Source: Thermoplasmata archaeon
GTDB lineage: Archaea > Thermoplasmatota > Thermoplasmata > Halarchaeoplasmatales > Halarchaeoplasmataceae
Direction of reading: 5' to 3'
Assembly: GCA_003554965.1 (NCBI GenBank)
Contig: PWHR01000097.1
Span: forward strand, 1-64,000
Length of the DNA: 64,000 nt
Shown here: one piece after another, positions 32,774 to 42,302 of the stretch
Numbering within the stretch: position 1 is the stretch's first letter
How the letters are laid out: each line of letters opens with the position of its first letter
Translations under genes and position numbers: made by a program
Notes under the pieces: model-generated
Told to the model about the DNA's origin: nothing
Databases searched by the model: none
What the model saw: only the letters and a program-made list of their open reading frames with translations

Positions 32774-33199
32774 ATGTACCGGAAGGTGATCGTCCCCACT
32801 GACGGGTCGAGAGTAGCTCGGGAAGGGATCTTGGAAGGATTGAAGCTTGCTGGATCACTGGAGATCCCAGCATACTCGGTTTATGTTCTTGATATCGATA
32901 AGTACGAACAGATCAAGGGAGACGAAGTAAGGAAGAGCGAGAAGAGGAACATGAAAAAAGTTGCAGAAAAAGCATTGAGATGGGTGAGACAAAGAGCACA
33001 CGATCTAGGAGTCGATATAACCACGGAGATACTCATCGGTGAGCCTTACGAGAAGATATTGGAAAACGCGGGTAGAGACGATGTAATATACATGAGCAGT
33101 CACGGTGCCTCGGGGATCAAGGAGATACTCCTAGGGAGTACTACTGAGAGGGTCCTGAAGAACGCTGAGTGCACGGTAACCGTGGTCAAATCCGATTGA
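32774..33199 (+). CDS. Universal stress protein (UspA family)
   Basis: 141 residues. Starts YRKVIVPTDGS (strand 1 and nucleotide-contact Asp) and ends with GASGIKEILLGSTTERVL, the ATP-binding Gly-rich motif G2xG9GS/T of ATP-type UspA proteins. The ATG at 32774 is chosen because a TATA box (TTTTTATATT, near 32744) lies about 25-30 bp upstream, giving a leaderless mRNA. A longer in-frame start would lie over the promoter. Confidence 0.85.
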   Translation: MYRKVIVPTDGSRVAREGILEGLKLAGSLEIPAYSVYVLDIDKYEQIKGDEVRKSEKRNMKKVAEKALRWVRQRAHDLGVDITTEILIGEPYEKILENAGRDDVIYMSSHGASGIKEILLGSTTERVLKNAECTVTVVKSD

Positions 33200-33251
33200 G
33201 GAACTAATGAACTTATCTAGGCTTTGCGAAAAGATGCTGTGATCCAACAAT

Positions 33252-34388
33252 TCAAGGTCTAAAAGATACTTTTTTCTCTAATTCTTCCTTCACTGAAAGG
33301 CCCTTTGGATGATATAAATGATCTAAGGCGGTTCCTTCAGCCTCTATAAGTTCAATATGTTCGACAAGTTGAGAAAAATCACCACCTGCTAATCCTTCCG
33401 CCGCTATAGCGGACCCCTGTGCGGCCTCCTTGATTTTTTCCGCACCACTTAAAGAACCCAATGTTCTGATGGGACCGAACTCACCCAATCTGTATTCAAG
33501 TTCCTCCCGCACTTCTTTCATCCTGTTCAATCTTCCAGACAATAATATCTCTTCTGGATCAGAGACCGAAGTAAGTAACGAGGCAGCACTTTTTTCTATC
33601 CCTTCCATCATAGCGTTCCATGCTACTTCATTTGTTTCATCACCTATCATAGCTTTGGGATCATCCTTTCCGGTGATGGTCGAAGCGCCTCCTTTGAAAA
33701 CATCCGATTTGTCCCATCCACCCACTAGCTGAACAAGTTCAAGATCGAGTTTTCCTGCACTCAAAAATCCGATGCCGCCAGTGGTACCTCCTAGACCGTC
33801 CACGATCTTACCGTTCTCTACAGCCAGAGTAGAATTGTATCCAAAGCCCATCTCTATCAATAAAAAAGACGTTCGATCATAAGATATATCTTTTCTAACA
33901 GCTTGATCATGGATCCCCAGTAAGCTGCTGCACAATTTATCAACCGTTCCCATATCGAGATTGTTTATCTTTCTCCATTCCGGGACCGTTGAAAGGTTTA
34001 TCACCCCGGGGATATAACAGATCGGCCATTCCCTCCGCTTCATCTCCAACGCGTTCTGGACCATTGTGGAATAGACCATGATGCCGGTTTCTTCGCCTGA
34101 TAGTGCCTTATCTAGATCCTTTTCTTTGAGCAGAAGGATGTAGGTCAGATACCATTCTTTAAGCTTCTCTTCAGGGATCTCATCGAGTCGAGTGACTTCC
34201 ACTCCGTAACCTGAAGGTGCCACGATCAGATCCAGCGGCATCACTTTTTCGATAGCTTCGATCAGAAGGTGTGGTTCTTCGGCTAAATCAGCAGTTTGCA
34301 ATATTTTCTCGTGGAACACTTCTCCGTCTTCTATCCCACATAACTCAAAAGTCTTCGTTCCCGGGTCTATACCGACAGCTCTGACCAT
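33252..34388 (-). CDS. DUF1464 family protein (ASKHA-fold, kinase-like)
   Basis: 378 residues. Begins with the phosphate-1 loop RAVGIDPGTKTFELCGIEDG, typical of the acetate kinase/sugar kinase/Hsc70/actin superfamily. LLIEMGFGYNSTLAVENGKIVDGLGGTTGG (about 180-210) supplies the phosphate-2 loop. It matches the archaeal DUF1464 group, sometimes annotated as predicted butyrate kinase, with no proven activity. Convergent with the UspA gene. Confidence 0.75.
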   Translation of the reverse strand: MVRAVGIDPGTKTFELCGIEDGEVFHEKILQTADLAEEPHLLIEAIEKVMPLDLIVAPSGYGVEVTRLDEIPEEKLKEWYLTYILLLKEKDLDKALSGEETGIMVYSTMVQNALEMKRREWPICYIPGVINLSTVPEWRKINNLDMGTVDKLCSSLLGIHDQAVRKDISYDRTSFLLIEMGFGYNSTLAVENGKIVDGLGGTTGGIGFLSAGKLDLELVQLVGGWDKSDVFKGGASTITGKDDPKAMIGDETNEVAWNAMMEGIEKSAASLLTSVSDPEEILLSGRLNRMKEVREELEYRLGEFGPIRTLGSLSGAEKIKEAAQGSAIAAEGLAGGDFSQLVEHIELIEAEGTALDHLYHPKGLSVKEELEKKVSFRP

Positions 34389-34524
34389 ATTGGATGAGAG
34401 GTGAAACTGGATATTTATAGATTTTCGATTCGACTGAGCTCTCTAAAAAAACTTATATGCCAGAGTAATACATATTTAAAAACAGTATTTAGAACTCTAT
34501 AAAACATAAAAGAGACCTGAAGAT

Positions 34525-36558
34525 ATGGCGATGAAAGAAAGTCCGCTCAGCAAAGTAAAAATATCCTTCCTGATCGTCATCCTGATATTTAGCACCATAG
34601 CTTTTCCCGCAAACACCGAAAATTCTCCAAATACAGTAGAAACCAACACGGTAGGATCAAGCGAAGAAATCGAGTTCCCCTATCCCGGGGACGATTGGGC
34701 TTGGAATATGATCGGTACGGAATACGCTCACCAAAAGGGGGTAACGGGAGAAGATGTGGTGATAGCCGTCTTGGATACCGGGATAGATTACAACCATCCT
34801 GATCTAGAAGACAGGATGTGGGAAGATATAGGTCATGATTTTGTCGATGACGGTGAACCGATGGATAAAGATGGACACGGCACCCATGCGGCCGGTATAA
34901 TCTCTAGTGTTGCACCCGATGCTGAACTTATGGCTCTAAGAGTGATAGATGAGGAGGATGAAGAATGGGTCGATCTTTCGGAACCCGTAGAATTTGCAAG
35001 AGAGAACGGAGCGGATATAATCACTATGAGTTTCGCAGGTAAGGAGGGAGCATTCACCCCAGAATTTAAAAGGGAAGTCGATGAAGCTCATGATCAGGAC
35101 GATATAGTCAATGTAGCGGCAGCTGGAAACGAGGATACGGATGAAGAATATTATCCTGCGGCCTATGATTCCGTGATCGGCGTCTCAGCCCTAGATTCTG
35201 ATATGAGTAAAGCTTATTACAGCAATTATGGAGACTGGATAGATCTGGCTGGTCCAGGAGGAGGAAGAGAAGATCAGATCTTTTCTACCCTTCCAGGTGA
35301 TGACTACGGTGAGATGATCGGGACCTCGATGGCCTGTCCTTTCGTCGCCGGTTCAGCCGCTCTGAGGATGAATGCAGAACCAGAAGAGAGTAATGAGGAG
35401 ATCAAGGATCATCTTATGAACACCTCCATATCTCTTGAAACCGATGAATATTTAGGTAGCGGTCTGGTGAATGCTTACAGAGCCGCTGGAGGCCAGGTAC
35501 CAACACCGATAATGAACCTTCAAATCGAAATCAACGTATCCTCTGTCGGATTGAGCTGGGATGAACCGTGGGATGAAGGAGCTTCTCCGATCAAAGGCTA
35601 CAGAATATACCGATCCGAGTATGGATCTGAATTGGAAGTGATACGGGAGTTTGAAGAAGAACTGTTCGAATACGAAGATGAGGATGTGGAAGAAAATATC
35701 ACGTATCAGTACAAAGTCACCGCTTTCAACCATCATGGAGAAAGTTTGGAGAGCGATCTGATCTTTGCCACGCCCCGAAAGGAGAGCGTTGTTCCTTCTT
35801 CTCCTAGGGACGTTTCCTTGGAGTTCTCAGAAGATGGGATCGAAGTGGCCTGGAGTGAACCTATCGATGATGGCGGGACCATGATACAGCGTTATAATCT
35901 TTACAGGAGGGAACTTGGTGAAGATGGTGAGATGAACATGCTAGCAGGATTGAGTCCAGAAATATCAAATTATCTGGATAAGACCGTCAGTCCGGAGTCA
36001 GAGTACGAATATGCGGTCAGTGCTGAGAACGAGATAGGCGAGAGTGTGAAAGCTTTCAGTGATCCTTTCCTAGTACCTGAAAATCATCAAACCCATCCAA
36101 AGGCGATCTCTTCACCTCGGAACGTATCCGCAGAGGTATTAGAGGAGAGCGTGCAGATCAGTTGGAGCATCCCTGTAGAAGACAGTGATTCCTCGATAAC
36201 TAACTACAATATCTACCGGGGAAAATTCGAGGAACAAAACGATCTCAAAAAGATAGGAGAAGTGGGTCCCGGCACTTACGAATTTATTGACGATACAGCT
36301 TCGGAAAAGACCGATTACTACTATGCGGTGGAGGCGGAGAATGAAGAAGGAGTCAGTATCAGGTCTCGATCTATGATGGTATCGACTCCGGAGGGTTTCT
36401 CCTCTGGAGAAATCCATGGTTTCATCCAGAACATTTTAGATCGGTTTGAAGATGTGAAAATATCACTTGTCCTACTTCCTCTTCTAGGCACTGCATCTAT
36501 ATTAATTTTGATCGTCGGGTTATGGGAATATAATGATAAACGGTCTAAAAATCGATAA
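34525..36558 (+). CDS. Membrane-anchored subtilisin-like protease with three FN3 domains
   Basis: 677 residues. A signal peptide (about 10-32) is followed by the S8 catalytic domain (about 55-325) with Asp in VLDTGIDYNHPD (about 84), His in DGHGTHAAG (about 118) and Ser in GTSMACPFVAG (about 268). Three fibronectin type III repeats start near residues 327, 424 and 527 with the repeated W-x-P and IYR patterns. A C-terminal membrane helix (about 646-667) and basic tail anchor it outside the cell. No long propeptide is apparent. It probably degrades external or surface protein, in keeping with an amino-acid-using lifestyle. Confidence 0.9.
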   Translation: MAMKESPLSKVKISFLIVILIFSTIAFPANTENSPNTVETNTVGSSEEIEFPYPGDDWAWNMIGTEYAHQKGVTGEDVVIAVLDTGIDYNHPDLEDRMWEDIGHDFVDDGEPMDKDGHGTHAAGIISSVAPDAELMALRVIDEEDEEWVDLSEPVEFARENGADIITMSFAGKEGAFTPEFKREVDEAHDQDDIVNVAAAGNEDTDEEYYPAAYDSVIGVSALDSDMSKAYYSNYGDWIDLAGPGGGREDQIFSTLPGDDYGEMIGTSMACPFVAGSAALRMNAEPEESNEEIKDHLMNTSISLETDEYLGSGLVNAYRAAGGQVPTPIMNLQIEINVSSVGLSWDEPWDEGASPIKGYRIYRSEYGSELEVIREFEEELFEYEDEDVEENITYQYKVTAFNHHGESLESDLIFATPRKESVVPSSPRDVSLEFSEDGIEVAWSEPIDDGGTMIQRYNLYRRELGEDGEMNMLAGLSPEISNYLDKTVSPESEYEYAVSAENEIGESVKAFSDPFLVPENHQTHPKAISSPRNVSAEVLEESVQISWSIPVEDSDSSITNYNIYRGKFEEQNDLKKIGEVGPGTYEFIDDTASEKTDYYYAVEAENEEGVSIRSRSMMVSTPEGFSSGEIHGFIQNILDRFEDVKISLVLLPLLGTASILILIVGLWEYNDKRSKNR

Positions 36559-36592
36559 CTGATAAAAAAGGGAGAAAAATTTAGAAAGGGTT

Positions 36593-36937
36593 TTACAGTT
36601 CTTCCAGTTTCTCCTCTACAGCTTGAAGTTCATGTTCAAGTTCTTTTTTGTACTCTTCCAACTTTTCTCTCTTTTCTTCTTTGGAAGTGAATCTTCTCCA
36701 GGAAGGTCTGTCATGTTCACATCCACAGGAACTGTGATGTCCACAGGTGCAGTGGCTTCCACAAGAGCAGTGACAACCACAGGTGCATCTCTGCTGGCAG
36801 CAGCAGCTTCCGCCGCCCTGGTGACCATGATGTCCTCTACCATGGTGTCCTCTCTTATGGTGACCATGTCCATGACTACCGTGGGCATGTGTTCCTTTTG
36901 TCTTTCTTCCTTCTGTTACGCAGCATTCTTCGCTCAT
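36593..36937 (-). CDS. His/Cys-rich putative metal-binding protein with coiled-coil tail
   Basis: 114 residues from the ATG at 36937. Residues about 15-40 are a His-Gly repeat (HGHGHHKRGHHGRGHHGH), residues about 43-75 contain 13 or so Cys in C-x-C and C-x3-C spacing mixed with His, and the last 35 residues form a charged coiled coil (EEYKKELEHELQAVEEKLEEL). It resembles metallothionein-like or metal-storage proteins, and the tail suggests oligomer formation as in archaeal DUF5320-like proteins. A TATA box (TATTTATA, about 36972-36979) lies upstream. The Cys and His content makes binding of Zn, Cu or Ni likely but not proven. Confidence 0.7.
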   Translation of the reverse strand: MSEECCVTEGRKTKGTHAHGSHGHGHHKRGHHGRGHHGHQGGGSCCCQQRCTCGCHCSCGSHCTCGHHSSCGCEHDRPSWRRFTSKEEKREKLEEYKKELEHELQAVEEKLEEL

Positions 36938-37048
36938 GATATCACATCGATACCTACTACACATACTATAGTATAAATAGGTTGGAGTTTAGAGATTCAA
37001 ATCAACTTTAAGTTATTAAAGTACAGAGATCTCTTCTTTCTACTCTAA

Positions 37049-37990
37049 TCAGTTCAATTTTCGTTCTAGATTCTCGAGCATCACTTTTACCATTTTTTCC
37101 AAGTCGTATTCATGATCCCATCCCCAGTCCTCTCTCGCCTTTGAATCGTCTACGCTATCGGGCCATGAATCCGCATTTTTTTGCCTCTCGTCGGGTTTGT
37201 ACTCTACTTCAAAATCCGGATAGTGCTTCTGGATCTCTCTTTCTAGATCCTTAGCTTCAAAATTTAAGGCCGAGTGATTATAGCTCGTTCTGACTTTTAT
37301 CTTCTCTTCCGGTGCCTCCATCAGTTTTAAGGTACCTCTGATCGCATCTTCCATGTACATCATGGGTAATCGGGTCTCTTCGTCGACAAAACAGATATAA
37401 TTTTCACCTTCTACGGCTTTATAGAACATCTCCACGGCATAATCAGTAGTGCCTCCACCTGGCTTTTCTTTCCAACTTATAAGACCAGGGTATCTTAAAC
37501 TTCTCACATCCAGATCGTACTTTTCATGATAATATTGACAGAGAAGTTCTCCGGATACTTTTGTTACCCCGTAGACGGTTATCGGCTCGAGTATAGTATG
37601 TTGAGGAGTTTTCTCTCTAGGAGTATTAGGACCGAACACCGCGATAGAACTAGCCCAAAATATCTTGGTATCGTGTTCTTTGGCCAGATCTAGTACGTGT
37701 TTCAACCCTTCCATGTTAACATCCCAAGCGAGATCGGGTTTTTTTTCACCCGTTGCGGACAGTAATGAAGCCAGATGATAAACTTCGTCGAAGTCATATT
37801 TTTCCCATAGTTCGCTCAATACCTCTTTATCTCGAACATCACCTTCTAAGAGAAGCCCTTCGTAATCGTCTGGTGGGGAACTATAATCCAAAGCGATGAC
37901 GTCGTCTTTACCATGTTTACTTTTCAACTCTGGAACAAGTTCGGAGCCTATCTGACCTAACGCGCCCGTCACAAGTATTTTTTTGCTCAT
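37049..37990 (-). CDS. SDR-type L-threonine 3-dehydrogenase
   Basis: 313 residues, extended short-chain dehydrogenase. NAD-binding is ILVTGALGQIGSELVPEL (about 5-22), then LEGDVRD and YHLASLLS. The catalytic triad is Ser in WASSIAVFG, Tyr in ITVYGVTKVSGE and its Lys four residues on. The PGLISWKEKPGGGTTDYAVEMFY segment (about 171-193) is characteristic of the SDR threonine dehydrogenases known from Thermoplasma, Cryptomonas-type bacteria and animals. It oxidises L-threonine to 2-amino-3-oxobutyrate. The ATG at 37990 follows GAGGT by 6 nt. Confidence 0.85.
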   Translation of the reverse strand: MSKKILVTGALGQIGSELVPELKSKHGKDDVIALDYSSPPDDYEGLLLEGDVRDKEVLSELWEKYDFDEVYHLASLLSATGEKKPDLAWDVNMEGLKHVLDLAKEHDTKIFWASSIAVFGPNTPREKTPQHTILEPITVYGVTKVSGELLCQYYHEKYDLDVRSLRYPGLISWKEKPGGGTTDYAVEMFYKAVEGENYICFVDEETRLPMMYMEDAIRGTLKLMEAPEEKIKVRTSYNHSALNFEAKDLEREIQKHYPDFEVEYKPDERQKNADSWPDSVDDSKAREDWGWDHEYDLEKMVKVMLENLERKLN

Positions 37991-38034
37991 CTTCATACCT
38001 CTTCGATTTTAGTTTTTATATCTTCTATCTTCTT

Positions 38035-39123
38035 CTATTTTGAAATGTCTATCAATTCATAATCCCTTTCTCCTAACCCAAGGGTTTCAGCATGTTGTAG
38101 CTGCCATGTTGAATCGACATCATGAACAGCCCCGAACTTATCTTCACCTTCTTTATAATTTTTCCCTTCTGCCTGATTCACTAGATCATATGATGCCTGA
38201 TCGAGAGCCACAGGATCGACCGAGGCAACAACCCCTATATCAGGAACAAGGGGTGCCTTTCTCCATGGAGGACAATCACATTCAGGGGTAACATTCATGA
38301 TGAAATTGAAGTGGACTGCTTTATCCATCTTTTCTTTCAGTGCTCCAAGAGCATATTCCGCTGTCTTCTCTTGTAGTTCTCGGTTAGATGAAGAATCTTC
38401 CACATCTATCGCACCTTCAGGACATACTATTCTGCACTCCCCACAACCTATGCATTTCTCATAATCGATCTCAGCATACTGTTCTACTTCGATAGCACCT
38501 TCAGGACACCATATCTCACATTCACCACATCCAATACATTCTTCTATATCGACTTTAGGTTCGACATCGTAGTGCTGCATCAATTTACCGGCCCTAGATG
38601 CGCATCCCATCCCCAAGTTTTTCAAAACCCCTCCAAAGCCAGTCATCCCATGTCCCTTAAAATGTGAGATGGCAAGTATAGAATCTGCCTGATAGAATGC
38701 CGCTCCGATCTTGACCTCTTCGAAATGCTCTCCGTCTATCTCTACCGTGTAAAATTCATTGCCGTGCAGACCATCAGCTATTATCACGGGGGCATCAATG
38801 ACCGGTCTGAGCCATCCATTCTCCTGAGCTGTTCGATGATGATCCACAGCGTTCGATCTGCTGCCTGAATATAGTGTGTTGGAGTCTCCCAGGAATGGTT
38901 TCGCACCTGTTTCCTTTACAGCGTCCACAATCGGAGCTACTCTGACCGGCCTCAAAAATGTATCTATGCCTTTCTCTCCAAAATGTAATTTCAACGCTAC
39001 TAGATCTTCTTCATCCATCTCAATATCTTTCCCTGCTTTCATGAAAAGTTTCTGTACTCTTGAATAAAAATTATCCTCTTTTTTCTCCGAAGTAAGATCC
39101 GTGTAGTAAACCTCAGCCATCAT
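38035..39123 (-). CDS. DUF362 protein with two [4Fe-4S] ferredoxin motifs
   Basis: 362 residues. The DUF362 domain covers both ends (VALKLHFGEKG near 43 and CDCPPWRKAPLVPDIGVVASVDPVALDQA near 290-315). A dicluster ferredoxin insert lies at about 190-235 with two copies of CIGCGECxxxCPEGAI. Such proteins appear in anaerobic archaea and bacteria and are thought to be redox enzymes or electron carriers of unknown partner. It starts with two ATG codons (39123, 39120), with either possible. Confidence 0.82.
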   Translation of the reverse strand: MMAEVYYTDLTSEKKEDNFYSRVQKLFMKAGKDIEMDEEDLVALKLHFGEKGIDTFLRPVRVAPIVDAVKETGAKPFLGDSNTLYSGSRSNAVDHHRTAQENGWLRPVIDAPVIIADGLHGNEFYTVEIDGEHFEEVKIGAAFYQADSILAISHFKGHGMTGFGGVLKNLGMGCASRAGKLMQHYDVEPKVDIEECIGCGECEIWCPEGAIEVEQYAEIDYEKCIGCGECRIVCPEGAIDVEDSSSNRELQEKTAEYALGALKEKMDKAVHFNFIMNVTPECDCPPWRKAPLVPDIGVVASVDPVALDQASYDLVNQAEGKNYKEGEDKFGAVHDVDSTWQLQHAETLGLGERDYELIDISK

Positions 39124-39213
39124 ATCACAGACTTTGTATGGGCGTACAACTTTATTTATTTTATGCTTTTAGAGGATGGAAAAGGTTATGAAAAAGACCT
39201 GTATTTATGAGAT

Positions 39214-40131
39214 ATGGAGATAGTAGAATTTGAAGAAGTAAAAGACTCAGATCTGACGGAACTCTGTCTCGCATGTTTTGATCACGTCCATTCCAAAGCT
39301 CGATTGAAGAAGATGATCCGATCCGATGATAGACTACCGGATTGGGGCGGCGAACTGTATGCTGTTCAAGGAGATAAAGCCCTCGGGGTGGTAGGTTTAC
39401 TCTATCCTGAAATTAGAAAAGAAGAAAACTTCATAAAAGTTGGAGGGATAAGGAACGTCTGTACAAGGCCTTCCGCATCTAAACAAGGTATAGCAAAAAA
39501 GCTGATGAAAAGGGCCCACCAGAACCTCAGAAAGAAAGTGGACTACTCGTTCCTGATGACCTCGGCTTCAAATGTAGCTTATAACCTTTACAGAAATCTC
39601 GGTTATGAAGACGTTTACATACCACAAATAGCTTACAAGAAGAAGGAAACAGTGGAATCCGATGTAGAATTCAGAAAAGAGAAGGATCCAGATTACGTAA
39701 GATCTGTCTATATGAATTCTGTCCGAGGCTTGACGGGTCTCGTTAAAAGAGATAAAAGATTCTGGCAGATGGCAAAAAGTAGAGGGTGGCCAGATAATGA
39801 AAAGATAAAGATAGCCTATAAGAACGGCAGTAGGATAGGCTATGCAATGGTTGATCAAAGCAGGGAGAAGCTTTCAGTCAAAGAGATGGGTGCTGAAGAA
39901 GGTTTTTTAGTTGATCTTATGTTCGGCCTTGAAAACTACTGTGAAAAGGATCACATAGTACTATCCTATGTGAATCCGAACTATAAAAATGCGGTAGAAA
40001 GACATGGATACAGTTGGACAGACGATCTATGGTACAGGGTCATGGTCAAAGACCTTAGAGAAGGATCTAACTCCACTGCAGATTTTACCGAAGAAGATAA
40101 CTTTCATGCAGGTATATATGAGTGCTACTGA
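39214..40131 (+). CDS. GNAT-family acetyltransferase (tandem, Eis-like)
   Basis: 305 residues. The N-terminal GNAT domain has the acetyl-CoA loop RNVCTRPSASKQGIAKKLMKRA (about 79-100) and the late ASNVAYNLYRNLGYE motif. The C-terminal half (about 150-290) looks like a second, degenerate GNAT or Eis-like domain. Substrate unknown. It is transcribed divergently from the DUF362 gene. Confidence 0.78.
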   Translation: MEIVEFEEVKDSDLTELCLACFDHVHSKARLKKMIRSDDRLPDWGGELYAVQGDKALGVVGLLYPEIRKEENFIKVGGIRNVCTRPSASKQGIAKKLMKRAHQNLRKKVDYSFLMTSASNVAYNLYRNLGYEDVYIPQIAYKKKETVESDVEFRKEKDPDYVRSVYMNSVRGLTGLVKRDKRFWQMAKSRGWPDNEKIKIAYKNGSRIGYAMVDQSREKLSVKEMGAEEGFLVDLMFGLENYCEKDHIVLSYVNPNYKNAVERHGYSWTDDLWYRVMVKDLREGSNSTADFTEEDNFHAGIYECY

Positions 40132-40191
40132 ATTGAATTATACGGATTTGAAGGGAAAGAATAATAATATCTAATCAAATTAGGTTCTAAT

Positions 40192-41382
40192 ATGCATCCA
40201 TCAGAAGAATTGAGAGGATCTAAAGGTTCAGATCTCTCTGGCAAAAAGATAATTTTGGGAATTTCAGGAAGTATAGCTGCTGTAGAGTGTGTAAAACTGG
40301 TCAGGGAGATGATAAGAGAAGGTGCAGAAGTACACTGCGTGATGACTGAATGGGGTTCAAAGATCATCCATCCTAACTCTCTTGAGTTCGCTTCCGGTAA
40401 TGACGTTATCACTGAACTCACGGGTGAAGTTGAGCACGTTAGCTTTTGTGGAAATGTACCGGATAAGGCCGATCTTTACCTCATCGCGCCCGCCACGGCT
40501 AACACCATTTCAAAGATAGCTAACGGGATAGATGATACTCCTGTTACCACCTTCGCAACTACCTGCGTAGGATCAGACATACCAATAATGGTCGTTCCCG
40601 CCATGCACCAGACCATGTACGATCATCCCGTGGTCATGGAAAACCTCAAGAAGATACAGGAAAAGTTGGATGTCAAAGTTGTAGGACCAAGGATAGAAGA
40701 AGGCGCAGCTAAAGCCGCACGCAACGATCAGATCGTTGATTCGGTGATAAGAGAACTCAATGATGATCTAGAGGGTGAAAAGATACTGGTAGTTACAGGC
40801 CGTACCCAGGAATCGATAGACTCGATGCGAGTTATCACCAACAAGGCCTCTGGCAAGAGCGGTATTGAGATAGCCAGGAGTGCTTACCGCAGGGGAGCCG
40901 ACGTAGAGTTGTGGTACGGCAACGTGAAAGGCGAAGTGCCCGAATGGATACCCAATCGAAGATTTGAAGCCATCGGTGATCTCTTTGATATGATGGAAAG
41001 CCTAGATGACATGAACATAGCTATAGTTTCAGCAGCGCTTTCTGATTTCTCCGTTGAAGAAGAGAAGGAGAAGATCTCTTCTTCCAAGTCATTTTCTCTT
41101 GAGTTAGAGCCTGTTCCTAAATTTATAGACGAACTCGACGAAAAAGTGAACACACTGATAGCTTACAAGGCAGAAGACACGAGGAAGGCAGCGAGAAAAA
41201 AGGCTGAAGAGATGGTCGAAGAGGGAAGAGCGGATATAGTGGTTGCTAATTCTCTGAAAGACGTGACCTTTGATAAAAATAGTGTTTATCTGACAAGCAC
41301 TTCTAGTTGGATAGAAGGAAGTAAAAGGGAGATAGCAGAACGACTATTAAAAGAGATAGGTAGGAGATCAAATGAGCAGTAA
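40192..41382 (+). CDS. coaBC: Bifunctional phosphopantothenoylcysteine decarboxylase / phosphopantothenate-cysteine ligase
   Basis: 396 residues. The CoaC domain (about 15-185) has GISGSIAAVECVKLVREM (FMN binding), the catalytic His in EVEHVSF, LIAPATANTISKIANGI and VVPAMHQTMY. The CoaB domain (about 195-390) contains VVTGRTQESIDSMRVITNKASGKSG and the IVVANSL segment. It converts 4'-phosphopantothenate to 4'-phosphopantetheine in CoA synthesis. It overlaps the pantoate kinase gene by 11 bp. Confidence 0.92.
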   Translation: MHPSEELRGSKGSDLSGKKIILGISGSIAAVECVKLVREMIREGAEVHCVMTEWGSKIIHPNSLEFASGNDVITELTGEVEHVSFCGNVPDKADLYLIAPATANTISKIANGIDDTPVTTFATTCVGSDIPIMVVPAMHQTMYDHPVVMENLKKIQEKLDVKVVGPRIEEGAAKAARNDQIVDSVIRELNDDLEGEKILVVTGRTQESIDSMRVITNKASGKSGIEIARSAYRRGADVELWYGNVKGEVPEWIPNRRFEAIGDLFDMMESLDDMNIAIVSAALSDFSVEEEKEKISSSKSFSLELEPVPKFIDELDEKVNTLIAYKAEDTRKAARKKAEEMVEEGRADIVVANSLKDVTFDKNSVYLTSTSSWIEGSKREIAERLLKEIGRRSNEQ

Positions 41383-42244
41383 AGCCTTCTGTCCAGCTCA
41401 TATCACGGGTTTCTTCACTTTACCCTCAGAAAAAAGAGAGTTGGGAGAGGAAAAGAAAACAAAGATACCCAAAGGGTCAAGGGGTGCTGGTTTTTCTGTA
41501 TCGCTAGGTGTGACGGCAGAGGCAGAGATCGGAGGAGATTCATGGGAGGTGTTTGTGGATGGAGAAAAGAGACCTTTCTTCGTCGTTAAAAAAACTGTCA
41601 GGCAGTTCGCTAAAGGAGGTACTTTGCGGTTAGAAACGGAACTCCCTTTCAGCCAGGGTTTTGGTATGAGTGGGGCTTGTGCACTCTCCTCCGGATTAGC
41701 TGTTCTCAAAGAGCTCGGAGATGACCTAGAAAAAGCACTTCCTGCAGCTCACAAGTCAGAGATATTCTGTAGGACAGGGATGGGAGATGTTTTGGGCCAG
41801 TATCACGGTGGTTTCGAGATCAGAGTCAAAGAGGGTCTGCCTCCAGAGGGTGAAATAAGAACCAAAGAAATAGATGAGGAAGTAGTGCTTGCTGTAGCCG
41901 GAAGTCCTTTATCCACTCCTGATGTTTTAAGGGATCCTATGATGTCCGCTTGGATAAACTCCGTTGGCGGCGATATAATGGAAGAGTTTTTGCCTGAAGA
42001 CGGTTTTGATCGTTTCCTGAAATTATCTCATAAATTCGCTGAAGAAACGAAGTTCGTAAAAGAGGACGTGAGACCTCTTCTCGAAGCCGGTATGGAAACC
42101 GGAAAGGGAAGTATGGCGATGATCGGAAATTCAGTTTTCTTTTTTGGAGATGCTGAAAGATTGGTTGAAACATTCACTGAGATGGTGGGTGAAGAGGATG
42201 TATACCTATGTGAAGTAGATAACCGTGGTGCTAGGATCATATGA
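41372..42244 (+). CDS. Pantoate kinase (archaeal, GHMP family)
   Basis: 290 residues. It begins AFCPAHITGFF, the archaeal pantoate kinase signature, and has the GHMP ATP loop FSQGFGMSGACALSSGLA (about 98-115). It phosphorylates pantoate in the archaeal route to 4'-phosphopantothenate and so supplies the substrate chain used by the CoaBC protein encoded just upstream. The other enzyme of this route, phosphopantothenate synthetase, is not in the window. Confidence 0.88.
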   Translation: MSSKAFCPAHITGFFTLPSEKRELGEEKKTKIPKGSRGAGFSVSLGVTAEAEIGGDSWEVFVDGEKRPFFVVKKTVRQFAKGGTLRLETELPFSQGFGMSGACALSSGLAVLKELGDDLEKALPAAHKSEIFCRTGMGDVLGQYHGGFEIRVKEGLPPEGEIRTKEIDEEVVLAVAGSPLSTPDVLRDPMMSAWINSVGGDIMEEFLPEDGFDRFLKLSHKFAEETKFVKEDVRPLLEAGMETGKGSMAMIGNSVFFFGDAERLVETFTEMVGEEDVYLCEVDNRGARII

Positions 42245-42302
42245 CCCTTTTATAAGATTGAAAGTGCAAAGATTTATCTAGATAGTTTTACATATCCTTG
42301 TG

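Noticed and set aside
36616-36888. Alternative frame through the His/Cys-rich gene
   Set aside because: The chosen frame has the ordered His-Gly repeat, Cys motifs and a coiled coil; the other gives an irregular Met/Ala/Val/Thr-rich sequence.
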